NCBI GenBank assembly: GCA_038380435.1
Contig: JAWZYU010000128.1
Location: forward strand, 372,001 to 436,000
Origin: Ryuthela nishihirai
Taxonomy: Eukaryota; Arthropoda; Arachnida; Araneae; Heptathelidae
Direction: 5' to 3'
Length of the DNA: 64,000 nt
The translations under genes were made by a program, and so were the position numbers. How positions within the stretch are numbered: position 1 is the stretch's first letter; each line of letters opens with the position of its first letter. Positions 31,683 through 42,869 of this stretch are shown here, piece by piece. A model generated the notes under the pieces. It worked only from the letters and a program-made list of their open reading frames with translations. It ran no database searches and was not told the DNA's origin.

Positions 31683-33204
31683 TTTGCTCTGTTAAATATG
31701 TTATGCTACGTTTTAAGCTCTAGTAACCAAATTACATCTGTTCTAAAAGACACCATTTCACACTAATATTGTAGTAGCTTAAAACAATACTTGATACAGG
31801 ATATGACTTTTTAAACATTGCTTTTCAAATATTTACATTTAATAACCATTTCAAAAGTTTAGTTTTAAATTTTTAATAAGTGCTCAGGCATAACGGACCT
31901 CTAAGTAGACACTAAAACTTTGGGTCTTTGATAAAATATCCGCGCTTTATCACTCTTGCTGTGAAAAATAAGATCGACAAAATAATTTTCACACTTTCTC
32001 CTTGTATTGATCGCATGCAAAATTTAATCGTTTTATTCATTTTTAGAGCATTTTGTAATGGTAATTACATAAATAACAAAAATGTTCTATAACAATAACT
32101 AACAAAATGTTCATATTATGAAAACTATTTCCAAGTTATTCTTCATCAATCAATCATAATTACATGTTTATTGAATTTAGAGTACTTTTTTGTATTCGTT
32201 TAATTTTGGGTCAAAGAGATTTATATGTGCATCCATATATACTGATACCATACCTAATGATTGATTCGTATAGAACTTCGTATATTGTTATTATAACATC
32301 CAGTGGAATAAGAGTTTTCAACTTTAACACTTTCTAAGTTTATCACAAGTATATTTTATGAACGATATCCGTTTAAAATCATGGTCACTATAAATTCTCA
32401 AATAACGAATTTCATTAACCTCTTCCACATTTGGACAGGGACATGCATTTTGGTAAATATTTAATTTATATTAACCCTTAGAGTTATGTGTTTTAATCGA
32501 TAAATAGTTACGTTTATTCCTACTCTGAATGATCGTATATTTCTTTTACTCTTCATTTAGGAAAAGTTTGCTCTTCTGAAACAAAATTTTGCTGTATTTT
32601 AGTCGTTTTTTCCACATTTAACTATCATTTCTACATTATACCAGCATTCAGCAGAACGATATCATCAGCAAACATTAATAAATTAGCTGAAAAATTTACT
32701 TCTGCTAAATCATTTACATTAAAAAATCATTCATTTAAAACCTTACTTGCATTATCTTGTATCCTGCATTACATGAACTTCTATTGAGACATGATTTAGC
32801 TTAGCAGTTAATTCGCTACGATTGTAAGCAAACCATGACAGTGTTTTAATTAACTTATCTTCTATCCCTTGGAGCATTTTGCTCTTTCTAATAAAGTTCT
32901 GATTGACATTTCAATCGTATTATAGATATATAATTTTATTTTTTTTTCTAAATACAAAATCAATTTTTTTTTTCATTACCACCACTTCTTTTATTAAAAT
33001 ACTTTCCTAATAAAAAAATGCCAAACATTGTCCCTTGGAACAAATCATTCCAACACAACTACATGCAGAGAGCTAATGCTCTTATGTGTTAGGTTTGTTT
33101 TGTCCAACCCAAACACTATATGTGTGAGGGAAACTTTAAAAGGTTTTCCTCCACGCCCAGGGAGCTACACCATAAAAAATTAAAATAAGAAAGAATTGAA
33201 CACT
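31683..33204 (-). other. AT-rich sequence with a reverse-transcriptase trace
   Basis: At 32644-32675 the minus strand reads LMFADDIVLLNA, the catalytic FADD block of a non-LTR reverse transcriptase. Surrounding frames carry only scattered candidates such as ELTAKLNHVS. Nothing else is supported. Confidence 0.5.
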
Positions 33205-34440
33205 TCAATTTTCACCTACGTCGTGTAGGAAATATATGAAAATGTTTTCATTAATATGTGACACACCTTCCTGATAAAGGGCTATTACGGAATTATTCGT
33301 ATACCTTTTCGGAATTATTCGTATACCTTTTCGTTTACCCTTAGAATTTCTCTGTGCTTTCAAAATAGCTTGAACTGAATCTGACATAGATTATAACGAG
33401 TATTTGGGAATCATGTCATGTTGTGAGAAGCCATTTCTGTTACGCAGTAGTGTACAGTTCTTTCAAGATAGAGGGTAATAGAGGTTGTGACGACACGCGT
33501 CTGGGAGAGCTTCTATATAACGCTTATAAGGATATCAGGTGTAAAGGAGAAATCCATTGCTTCGAGACTTGTGTTTGTACTGATGTATTCCGGGAGTACT
33601 GAGAAGCAGTCTTAAATTGCGAATTGTTTTTCAGTCATGCAGATTGAAGAATAGTGAAATATGTTGCAGAAACTCAGCCACGGTGTCTGAGGTGAAAGGA
33701 GTTTTTTGAATTTCTGATAAGGTGGCTGGTTTAGAAATTCGAAGTATAGCGTTGTATATTCCTTCTGTTTGAGGAAATTATGAGATTGCCGTGGAAAGTA
33801 GTTTCTAGCTTTTCCAATGCTTTTGTGATATACCAGTAATAGCTCGCAGGAAGGTATTGAGAAAAGGGTCTAAAGATATCTTTGAGTACTCTTGAGTTCC
33901 ACTTGAATTTTAGTAACTGAAGTGTATTTAGGTTCTGTTGAAAGAACTATAACACGTGTCATCTGATAGGAAACATGATGAAATTTATATTTTAAAATAT
34001 AGTTTTCTCTAATCCATTGAGAACATGCTGTGTCATTTCCAGTGTTTCCAAGCAGAAGAATTATATACCCACACGGATACTGAATGTTCGATGCCTTATC
34101 GACTTCAGCACTGTTCGCTGCAACAATTTTTCTTAGTTTGGTCGAAACGTCGGCAGTGAGTGTAGCTGCGAAGTTTATCGAAAAGAGTCGTTTTCGGAAG
34201 TTTCCATCATACACGAACTCTTTTGGACAAAGAAGGCCTAGAATAATCACAAGAGTGGGTGTGGGAATTGTGGTAAATAGTTCACGTCGCGAGAACAGAC
34301 GTAGCTCGAAATTAATAGGTTTTGATTGGAATTCATTGTATAATTCCTCCAATCTGATAATAATATGTTTGTCACGTGGCAGAAAACGTGTATATAATGC
34401 ATCAGTGAATAAATTTTTAGATTATTTGAAACTGCCTCGA
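33205..34440 (-). pseudogene. Decayed coding sequence of unknown identity
   Basis: One minus-strand frame stays open for 160 residues (33870-34352), and for about 27 more codons upstream. After single stops it stays open again for 85, 32 and 33 codons, down to about 33411. Such runs are not expected by chance in DNA this AT-rich. A shifted frame at 33205-33387 (KGKRKGIRIIPKRY) prolongs it. A 22-bp direct duplication at about 33289-33333 changes frame inside it. The text includes FELRLFSRRELFTTIPTP, LGLLCPKEFVYDGNF, FSINFAATLTADVSTKLR and TACSQWIRENYILKYKF, with two short hydrophobic stretches. I recognise no family. It abuts the 3' end of a Jockey copy, so its 5' part may have been lost to that insertion. 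Confidence 0.55.
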
Positions 34441-36468
34441 AAAACCTTTTCGAGTACAGTTTAATTTGAGTGTATATATGATCAATGCCAAGATTCCTAG
34501 GTATTTGACGGTTGAAAAGAACCAAGGGGCATTGATAGCAGATCTAATGATTTTATTCTGTAAAGTTTGGACTTTACGAATATCCTTATTGGTGGTGTTC
34601 GCTAAAATAGGAGAAGCATGCAAAATAACAGGTCTGATTAGGGAGTGATTATTTGATTGAAAGTGATTGAAAGTGATCAATCTTAAAACTGATTGAAACT
34701 TGATTGAAAGTTTCAATCAATTGTAAAACAGTTGTAAATGTTTACATTACAACTGTAAAAATGATCAATTGTAAAAACAGTTTCTGCCTTCAGAGGGTCA
34801 AGTTTGTCTCTTACAGCATTAACTTTAGATATGATTTTCTCGGTATGAGGATCCCACTTCATCTTATGATGCAGGGTATTCTCAAGGTATATAACCGTCT
34901 TCTGCCATTTAATTGGCTTATCCAAAAAGTATACAGCCTTTGGATTTTTAATAGACTTGGAGCTGAAAAGCATAGCTTCACTCTTTTCAGCGTTGATTTT
35001 GAATTTCCACTTATAATACCAGACCTCAACCTCATCCAGTCTCCTTTGCAGTCTATCTATACCAAAAGAGGGACATATAGATAAAGAAATAAGGGTACAA
35101 TTATCAGCATATAAGGTATATACCACATGGTCAGTGGTTGGCATATCATAAAGGAAAATAGAAAATAGAGTATGGCCCAGAAGTGAGCCTTGTGTCACCC
35201 CCTGCAGCCATTCCTCTTTTAGATGAAAGTATTTCTTTAATTTGAAGCTGAAAGGTTCTATTTCTCAGATATGACTAGAATGGTCTGATGAAACCACTAG
35301 TGGCGTTATTCTTGATGAGCTTGTAAATAAGACCTTCTGCCGAAACGCGGTCGAAGGACTTAGTTACACCTAAAAATAAAAACCGTTTAGTTTCCTTCTT
35401 GTATAATGCTTCAGTTAATTTCTCGACAACCCTGAGAATCAGGCAAGATAGAATTTTGGGTGAGAAAATTTTTTATTCGATTTAAAATCAAACACTCAAA
35501 CAACTTGTCCAAGCAGGTGAGCAAGCTGATTGGGCGATAGCTACCAAGAAAGATAGGATCTTTACCTGGCTTATGGATTAGCCGGACACAGGTATCTTTA
35601 CAAATGTTAGGAAAAGAATGATTATATAAGGCGATATTGAAGATCGAACACAGGTGCGAAATGGTCTTCCTGGGAAGATGCATCAGCATCATCAGGTTCG
35701 ATATTCGATCCGGATCTTAAACTTTATGCTTTTTAAGCTTCATAATTGTTTAGAGATTTCTTCTGGAGATGTAAATTTTAGCTTTAATGCAGATAGCTGA
35801 TGGAAACTGAAGAGTTCCTCGTTATCTTCCTCGCATGTTGCATTATCCGATAATTTAAAGTTTTTCTGAAATTGTAACTGAAGAGAATCAGCGAAAATCT
35901 CTGCCATGTCACTATCACTGAAATTTAACACATTTTCACCATGGATAGGTGAAAAATGAGAAATTCTGAATGACTTAACCATTTTCCAAATAGAATTATC
36001 AATGACAGAGAGACTGGAGATCTTTCTGTTCCAAGATTCACTTTTTATGGTCTTTTATTTTCTGTCCCGGATCACTTTTTAATTTGTTATACAAGTCTTT
36101 ATCACATGAGTTTCTCGTTCTCTGCAAAGTATTTCTAATTTTGTTTTTCTCCATGAAAAGACCAGTAAATATTTGGGAAGTAGGTTAAAATCTTGCTTTA
36201 CAAAGTCAGATCAAGCAAGTGTTACAAAACTTGTAACACTTGCTTGATCTGACGCTTCGTGTAATAAAGAGGAAAAGTTTTTAATGGAATCATTGATAGA
36301 TCTGATGCTAGTAGGGCAACATGATCCAGATATCCTTTGACCAATTAGAATTTTATATTTCTCCCAGTCAATAGTATGATTAGTGTTTTCATAGGAAATT
36401 GAAGATGTAGAAAGAACAGGAATTGGGTAGTGATTAGAGTTGAGTGTATTTAACTCTTTTTTTATCAT
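34417..36468 (-). pseudogene. Jockey E ORF2: linker, reverse transcriptase and C terminus
   Basis: The linker (36211-36468, IDWEKYKILIGQRI; 35740-35982, SPIHGENVLNFSDSDMAEIF) leads to RT motifs LIHKPGKDPIFLGSYRPISL with KLFECLILNRIKNFL (35480-35600). Then come a degraded finger/palm, QGVTQGSLLGHTLFSIFLYD (about 35150-35205) and the catalytic box TLYADNCTLIS at 35100-35111. There YADD has become YADN, a change that alone would abolish polymerisation. The C terminus PILANTTNKDIRKVQTLQNK and NLGIDHIYTQIK follows. It needs about eight frame corrections. Confidence 0.85.
36205..36253. repeat. Perfect 23-bp palindrome in Jockey E
   Basis: The arms GTCAGATCAAGCAAGTGTTA(CAA) and their exact complement are separated by three bases. 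It lies between the endonuclease and the linker. Confidence 0.97.
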
Positions 36469-36559
36469 AATTGGGTTAAAAGTTACCCAATTATGATGTC
36501 AAGCGCATTAGGCCTGTGCAAGGTGTTGAAATGATAGAACGTAGGCTCAGTAGGAGCGT

Positions 36560-37079
36560 CAACAATACCTTTTTAATTTGTAGTATATTCCAGAAGCCAT
36601 CTACCACTCTGATTGGCAACTACGGAATTCCATGCCAAATTCTTAGCATTTAAATCCAGGGCAAGCAAAGTGGGGTGGCCATGAGCAAAGAATATATCCA
36701 TATCCTGTCCCTCAAAGTGAGAGTTAGGAGGCTTATAGGTAGAAATAATGTACAACTCACAAGCCTCAGTGTTAGGTAAAATAACAGCAGCGACTTCACT
36801 AGATTTAAGCTTGGGGAAGGTAACTGTATGATGAAGAATAGATCTTTTAATAACTACAGCAGTACCTCCTCTACTGTTTTGCTGACGGTCTGTTCTATAT
36901 ATCTCATAGCTGGAGATTTTTAGTTTGTCACTGGAGCCTAAATGTGTCTCGCCCATTAATAAAATATCTTCCTTGGATTCAGACAAAAAATTTCTAACCT
37001 CTATGATGTCAATAGAAATATCGTTACAATTCCAGGCAATGATCTGAAAATAGTCTATTATATAGGATTGTTTAGCCAT
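36560..37079 (-). pseudogene. Jockey E ORF2: APE-type endonuclease
   Basis: A 168-residue open stretch shows IIAWNCNDIS (Asn motif), LLMGETHLG (catalytic Glu), YEIYRTDRQQNSRGGTAVVI, ISTYKPPNSHF and LLALDLNAKNLAWNS with its Asp-x-Asn, ending SGRWLLEY. Downstream in another frame (36500-36560) is FYHFNTLHRPNALDIII, the C-terminal block. The final SDH motif is missing behind a palindromic duplication at 36464-36497. This is the best preserved endonuclease in the window, but its frame is broken. Confidence 0.85.
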
Positions 37080-37129
37080 CTAGGTTTAGAGCTGAGATGA
37101 TATAATCGAAGGCTTTAAGGCCAAATATT

Positions 37130-37985
37130 ATCTTTCCCATCAAACTATTGGCTCTTTGAGATTCTGATATTAACATCTTGATTTTGGCTACGAGATTATT
37201 GACGTTAATTTGTCTAATCAATCGAAAACCCTCCTTGAGATCATTGAGGATCAGATTGCTCTTCTTATGTCATAGTTTGCTTAGACTTAGTTTTATGACT
37301 AGGGACTATTTGTCCTTTTTCAATTTGATATAGTATAAATGTATTAGTTTTATCTGTTACTCTATTTGCATATGTTATTTATGGATTAATAAGCTTAGTA
37401 GCCGTCCCCATAGCTTGTGGAATGGCAGATTTGTTGTGAACCACCTTACTTTGTGGTTTCTTAGCTTGTTTTTCTTGATTTTCCTTCCCCACTTTAGAAT
37501 TTGGGAAATGAATGCATCCTTTGTAGTTAGCCGTGTGGTTTAATTCACAATTCGCACACTTTGGAGGTGAATATTTTTGGCTGCAAGTACAGTCCTTAGT
37601 GATATGATCACTAGCACATTTGACATATCTGGGATCATTATAGCATCCACTCTATGCATGGCCAAAACTCTAGCAGCGATGACACTGTGGCGCGTTTCTT
37701 TAAATGGTAATTTTCCACCTGAAATTTAAGGAGGAATAAATCAGTAAGTGAAAAAATTTCTTACTAGCCACATCCTTTGGGAGCTCTAACAGAAGAACAG
37801 GGATGAGATTCCTATCCCTCCCATGATTAGGTTGTGAAATTTAAATGATTGTGAAACCCATATTCAAAAGTTTACTTTTAATTTCCTCACAAGGTATATC
37901 ATGTGGTAAGATTTTGATTGACAAATTTGAGATTTTTGTCTGCTTTCAGTTGGTATCTGTGGAAAGCAATATGAACGCTCTGAAA
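37130..37985 (-). pseudogene. Jockey E ORF1 (gag-like, three zinc knuckles)
   Basis: The frameshifted minus-strand reading starts RYQLKADKNLKF, PHDIPCEEIKSKLLNMGF, then LIPVLLLELPKDVASKKFF, the pre-knuckle domain of Jockey gag. Next come CHRC-x4-GHA, CVKCASDHITKDC and CANCELNHTANYKGC (37513-37560), the last fitting CX2CX3HX6C. It would bind element RNA. Several stops are present. The N terminus is truncated at 37985. Confidence 0.8.
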
Positions 37986-38096
37986 TTTCCGCGCAAAAGC
38001 GCGAAATTATTACGCATTCCTTCTCCCGGCCGACGGGCCGGTATGGTAGCGAAAGGGATTCGGCCGGTACGGCCGGAACGGTAGCGAAAGGGTTAA
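37985..38096 (-). mobile_element. GC-rich doubled piggyBac-like terminus
   Basis: The reverse complement begins TTAACCCTTTCGCTACCGTT and 34 bases later repeats CCCTTTCGCTACC before another GGCC-rich palindromic tract and CGCGCTTTTGCGCG. TTAA at 38093-38096 plus CCCTTT recalls the piggyBac-type termini at 24140. GC content is far above its surroundings. No matching opposite end was found in the window. Confidence 0.5.
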
Positions 38097-38690
38097 ATCT
38101 CTTTCTCTGATAATAATATTCTTCCTATCAACTTTCTCCTTATCAGATACCTTAGAAAATATTTCACATTTATCATTCAGGGAAATATTTACTTTATTAA
38201 ATGTAGACATATCTCTACTACCTAAATCCTTATTTAAATCTAACTTGATCTATTCGTTCTGACATTTAATCTTCTCATTCTTTACATAATTATTTATTTC
38301 GCTCTTAACGAAACCACTAGGTTCGAAATCTCTCTCTCTGATAATAATATTTTTTCTAACACCTTTCTCCATGTCAGATACCTTACGAAATATTTAGCAC
38401 CTATCATTTAGAGAAATATTTTTTTTACTAGATGTAGCAACATCTCTGCGATATATATCCTTACTTAAATCTATTTTAAACTCATCCTTCTGACATTTAA
38501 TTTGTTCGCTCTTTACATGATTATCTACTTCGCTTTTAACGGAATTACGAGGTTCTAAATCTCTTCCTCTGATAATAATATTTTCACTATCACCTTTCTC
38601 CTTATCAGATAACTTACAAAATTTTTCACACTTATCATTTAGAGGAATATTTTCTTTAATATATTTAGGCACATTCTTTTCCACATTAAA
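38095..38690 (-). repeat. 231-bp tandem repeat, in frame (77 codons), about 2.6 units
   Basis: The word AAATCTCT(T/C)(T/C)CTCTGATAAT recurs at 38095, 38326 and 38557, exactly 231 bases apart. On the minus strand each unit encodes a version of NISLNDKCE-F-K-SDKEKG, ENIIIRGRDLEP, NSVKSEVDNHVKSE and IKCQKDEFKIDL. Only the rightmost unit is still open; the two left units have stops. Confidence 0.92.
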
Positions 38691-39802
38691 TTTAATGATA
38701 TTCTTAGCCTTATTGCTGAACACATTGTTCGTACCATTTACCTTATCATTAAGGACATTGGTGACATCATGGGGCTTCCTCAACGGAAAAATACTCCGAT
38801 CTTTCCAGTTAGCCCTCGGCTCTCTAATGGTTCTGCCAGCTGCATTAGGCCCAAACCTGATTTCACCAGAAATCTTTTCACCTACTGGCTTCTCACCATT
38901 ATCATACTCAAAAAATTTCGGGCATTTGCCAAATTTCGACAACGCCTCATCATTCCTCTCCAAGTTACTGACACCATGACTCTTAATACCTACAGTATTA
39001 TCTAATACTTTCCTTGTAGTACTCTTAGGTTTATTACTACTTTTCCCTTCTCAGGCATATAATTGCTTTCATTAACACAAGAATTACCACTTTTCATAAC
39101 TACTTTACTGTTATTACTCTTCCTATTACTCTCATAGAACTTGTTCTCACTATCATAGTTAATATCACTTTCTGCATTAAACCTTGGAAACCTATTCCTT
39201 CTTATCGGATTATCCTCACAATCATTCGCAGAGCAAAATTTTAATTTTTGCTGTAAATTATCTTTACTGATATTTATATTTTTAGCAGAATTATCACCGT
39301 TATTTTTCACCTTTGTCTTACCTTCAACGCTACTCACATATTATTCCAATTGCCAAGCTAATTCCCTAGATTCCCTTTCCTCTTTCCTCCTCTTATATTT
39401 CCTGTCTATTTCTTCCATCCTTTTCTTAAAATCCCTATCTCTTTCTTCTTTCTATTTCTGATATTCCATTTCACATTCTTCTGCCTTTTTTTTATATTTT
39501 TCTATCTATTCCTTCTGCCTCTCTTTTATATTTCCAATCAATTTCTTCTCTCCACCTAGCTATTTATTCTTCCTTCTCTTATATTCCATCTCCATGATTG
39601 ATTTCGGGCCTGAATCACTCATTTTGACCGGATACGAACCACATCCGCTAGCACCCTGTTTTACCCCAACATCGGTACCAATACTATCAATTACAGAAGT
39701 TTCCCCCCTTTCCCCAGCCTCAATGTGTCTGGTTATATCATCGCTCGCGTCCTGTTCCGTTCCACCCTTAGTATTTTCGCGACTCATAAGCATCATTGGC
39801 AA
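38394..39802 (-). pseudogene. Unclassified Lys/Asn-rich, repeat-bearing reading frame, copy 1
   Basis: The minus-strand start is at 39802 (MPMMLMSRENTKGGTEQDAS), followed by an acidic stretch to SDSGPKSIMEMEYKRRK. A long charged, coiled-coil-like segment with stops (39340-39560) comes next, then SSVEGKTKVKNNGDNSAKNI (39002-39337). After a frameshift there is SNLERNDEALSKFGKCPKF and KWKDRSIFPLRKPHD-like sequence, then the 77-residue repeats. There is no recognised domain. A gag-like protein of an LTR-type element is possible, since the 5' side carries an LTR-like block, but no protease, reverse transcriptase or integrase is attached. A lineage-specific host gene is the alternative. Confidence 0.6.
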
Positions 39803-40354
39803 CTGAAATCAGTCTAAAAATAGAAGCAACAGAAAAACCACAGAACTTTCCTTTCCGTGAAGATTAGCTCTGCTTACTTCCTGCTTGGAGTCTCCTTCCA
39901 AAACTAGGAACCTCTTTCAGAGGGACGGATCGTGGCACACGGAACCTCAGCGAAGACCTCGATGATGTAGTACTTGGGGAAACTTACTCACCGACCTTGA
40001 CAAACGGAACCTCGGCGAAGATCTCGACGACTTCGTAGTTGGGGAAATTGCACTCTGTAGAACACTGCACTGGGTGCAGCTTAGCCCATTGAACTGTTCG
40101 TAGCTTCCTCACTTTCCGGAATCACTGGCAGAGAAGCACAAATTTTTCAAGCATTTTCTCTTCTTTCCAAGGAAATTTTCTTCCTCTTTTTCTTTTATAT
40201 TAATGAACCTCTTCTTAGGTTTACAAATGCCAATCTTCATTAGACTCTGCCAAATGTGATGTTCGGTTCCAGTAGGAGAGACGATTTATCGTATACCTCT
40301 CAAGGACGATGAAATTTTTGCTCGATGATTACTTCACCTTCACTTCAGTGAAAA

Positions 40355-40640
40355 AACAGTTTATTAGGGCCGTGGCACTGTACGCCTCTAATTCACCATG
40401 ATGAATGTTGAATAAACGTGTCCATAAATTAACTCCACTCTCGTTTTAGGTTTCATTCTAAAACTGTTCTCGTTCTCCAACAGTAGTATAGAATAATAAA
40501 ATAAATACCCCCTCAAGCAACTGCTTGCCACAGAAGTCTGACAGGAGCCTGTCAGTTTATATGCCACAGTAGAAGGTCTGAGAAGATGGCAGGACCTCAG
40601 CAGAATAACGACACAAACAGCCGTGCCTAACCCGATACTT
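40355..40640 (-). mobile_element. SINE-2 body and tail, head lost (duplicate 1)
   Basis: The tRNA-like head is missing. The body (40497-40630) and the ~140-bp extra tail (40355-40496) are in the same order as at 30316-30672. The tail runs into TCACTTCAGTGAA and CATCGAGCAA, an LTR-like end. Confidence 0.8.
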
Positions 40641-41509
40641 TATACAATTACAAAACTTTAAAAACTAGCTTTATATTTACCTTTATCAAGAACAAATCAG
40701 AAGGAATGGTTGCTTAGCTGTCTTGCATGCACATTCTTTCCGCAATATTGCCCTTTGTTGATGGAACACTATGCTGAACAATAAAACACTTTGGAGTATA
40801 ATGAACTAATATTTCTATTCGAGTGTCTGACACTTTCTCCTAGTGCTAAACAATTTTCTTCTTATATTCACATCAGTAAAGCTTTTTTCCGCAGTTAAAG
40901 AAATTATGGATAGTAAATGAACTAAGTGAAACCGCTCTGTATCTACTAAAATTGTTCCAGATTCACCCACCTCACACATTAATCCAACACCTGTTAAACC
41001 TTGCAAAAAATACATCTATTGTTCCTATACTCATATGTTTCTGTTCGGTGTGTGACCCATCTCAACCCCTCCCCCCCACCATGAGTTATGTAAAAGGTAT
41101 TATTTTTAGTGAAAATTTAATACGCTTTTATTTTTACGTTTTTTTTTATTAAACTAGATTTATTTAACTATTTTAAGCACTACGTTATAGCTTTTGGCAT
41201 AAATCACCACTAACAGCAATATGAAATGAAGGAGTGGAGACAGAATTATTAAGTTAAGGAACGAGCCAAAGCCTAAGGCTACCGAAGTGCTCAGTTTGGC
41301 ACTGATTTGGTTTATCTATGTTTGACAGTGATAATCCGTCTTTCTCTTTTACAAAGATAGCACTAATCTGTCTTTAAGATTTTCACAATTATCCTGGTCT
41401 AGCACAATAGTTAGAAGCTGTTGTTAGAAAAATGAAAGAACTAGCTTAATCTTTGGTCAGTTGAAGGTCCACCTCGCGTTAGACTTGCCATTGTTTCTGC
41501 AGAGAACCA

Positions 41510-41750
41510 ATGACAAGGCTTGATGAGCCTTGATATTGTAGTGAAGTTGAAGTTCTAGTGTGTTCTTTAACGTGGGCAGAGTACGGCACTCCGCACGCGG
41601 AGTCTGCTTTATGTCCCATGCAAAGGACGGAATGCCTTTAGAAGATCCTCTTTCTGACCGAGGGCAGTGTAGGGGTGTAGCATTGATAAATATCAGATAC
41701 ACGACAGGTGGGAATCAAAACTGGGAACTGTAGCCAATGAGATCATAGCT
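41510..41750 (-). mobile_element. Degraded SINE-1 (duplicate 1)
   Basis: The reverse complement shows GGGAACTG-AGTTTTGATTCCC, CCTCGGTCAGAAAG-like and GTTAAAGAACAC segments in SINE-1 order. A second copy lies at 49125-49370. Confidence 0.65.
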
Positions 41751-42869
41751 GTCCGTAATTTTAGTGTATAATAATAATAAATAAGTGTGACTTAAACTTT
41801 TAGTTACTTTAAATAATTATACCTTTAGTGATGGCCGACTGCATTGAGGCTTCTTAACGATCTCTCACTATCCAAACCTCTCTTCAGTTAAAACATTTCC
41901 TTTAATTATTTCACTCTCTAACTTTCCCATAACATATAAATAAATCCTTTATTCTCTTCACTCTATAGCTCTATTACACCCTATAAAATGTTTCTCCATT
42001 TTTTTTTCTTTTCTTCCTTTCTCTCAGTCGTTAGATATCACATGACATAGAAATATATCATTTAATCATTTCACTCTCCTAGCATGACTCGAACCAGGAG
42101 CTACCCTAAACGTTATGAACTCCAGTTGACCACAGATTACGGTAACTGCGTAAAAATAGGACACTTCGTCTAAAACGGTACCAGGCTGATCTCCGTGGCT
42201 CTATCGTCGGTGATAATGAGTTGCTCAGTTCGTATTTGAGGTGCGAAAGTCTTCCTTTGAATGTTAGCGCATTGAACCCGTCGGTATGTACGTGTCTAAT
42301 GTTTGAGATATTGATGTAGGGACCCGAATATAGGAGATTAATTTCACCAGAAACTAATGTTCGCTTGAATTTAGATATATCGGCGAGGAACTATGATTGT
42401 TTTAATTTCAATAATTTATGGAATTGTAGCAATATTCAAAGAATATTCGTATGTATGAAACTTTCATATAGGAACAGCAGTCGTAACACAGGTGTTTCTC
42501 TGTTAATATTTCCGAAGAAAATCCTATTGAAAAAAAATTGTTTTTGCGACTTAAAAATACTGCCTTTGATGCTAATATAAATATAACAGCTCTTTAAATT
42601 ATAATATTTTCAAACTACTTTAACTTTGTGCAATGCCTATTTCCTTTTTGGTATTTTGAAGTGAAGGTATTAGATAAAAAATTCGATTAAATGTAAAGAC
42701 TGATGAAAAACGGTGTAAAATAAGATTTCATTTTGAGTGAAAAAGGTTATTTCGTATGGAATGTTTTGCAAAGAAGTTAAATGATTTATATATAACGTGT
42801 TAAAAACGCCTTTTAATTACCAATAATAAAATATAGTGCGATAAATTAGAAATTCTCGGAAAAAAATTA

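Larger units (their letters stand above)
34400..37985 (-). mobile_element. Jockey-clade retrotransposon E, most complete copy
   Basis: In minus-strand order it has ORF1 with zinc knuckles (37130-37985), an endonuclease (36560-37079), a linker (35740-36468), a reverse transcriptase (34713-35692) and a C terminus (34417-34716). It lacks an obvious poly-A tail at 34400 and has lost its ORF1 start to the GC-rich block at 37985. Short inverted duplications (36205-36253, 36464-36497, 34640-34780) interrupt its frames. Confidence 0.87.

Noticed and set aside
34084..34464. Plus-strand frame of 126 residues
   Set aside because: It is the shadow of the longer minus-strand coding relic, whose frame stays open beyond it on both sides.
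37845..38084. Plus-strand frame spanning the GC-rich block
   Set aside because: It runs antisense through Jockey ORF1 and into an unrelated GC-rich terminus. It is chimeric by position.
38040..38096. Telomere-like or CpG-island promoter block
   Set aside because: The TTAA edge and doubled CCCTTTCGCTACC fit a transposon end better, and no gene starts beside it.
39810..40350. Complete LTR with primer-binding site upstream of the unclassified frame
   Set aside because: I could not find a convincing TGG primer-binding site, a matching LTR pair or any pol domain, so the LTR-element reading is kept only as a possibility.
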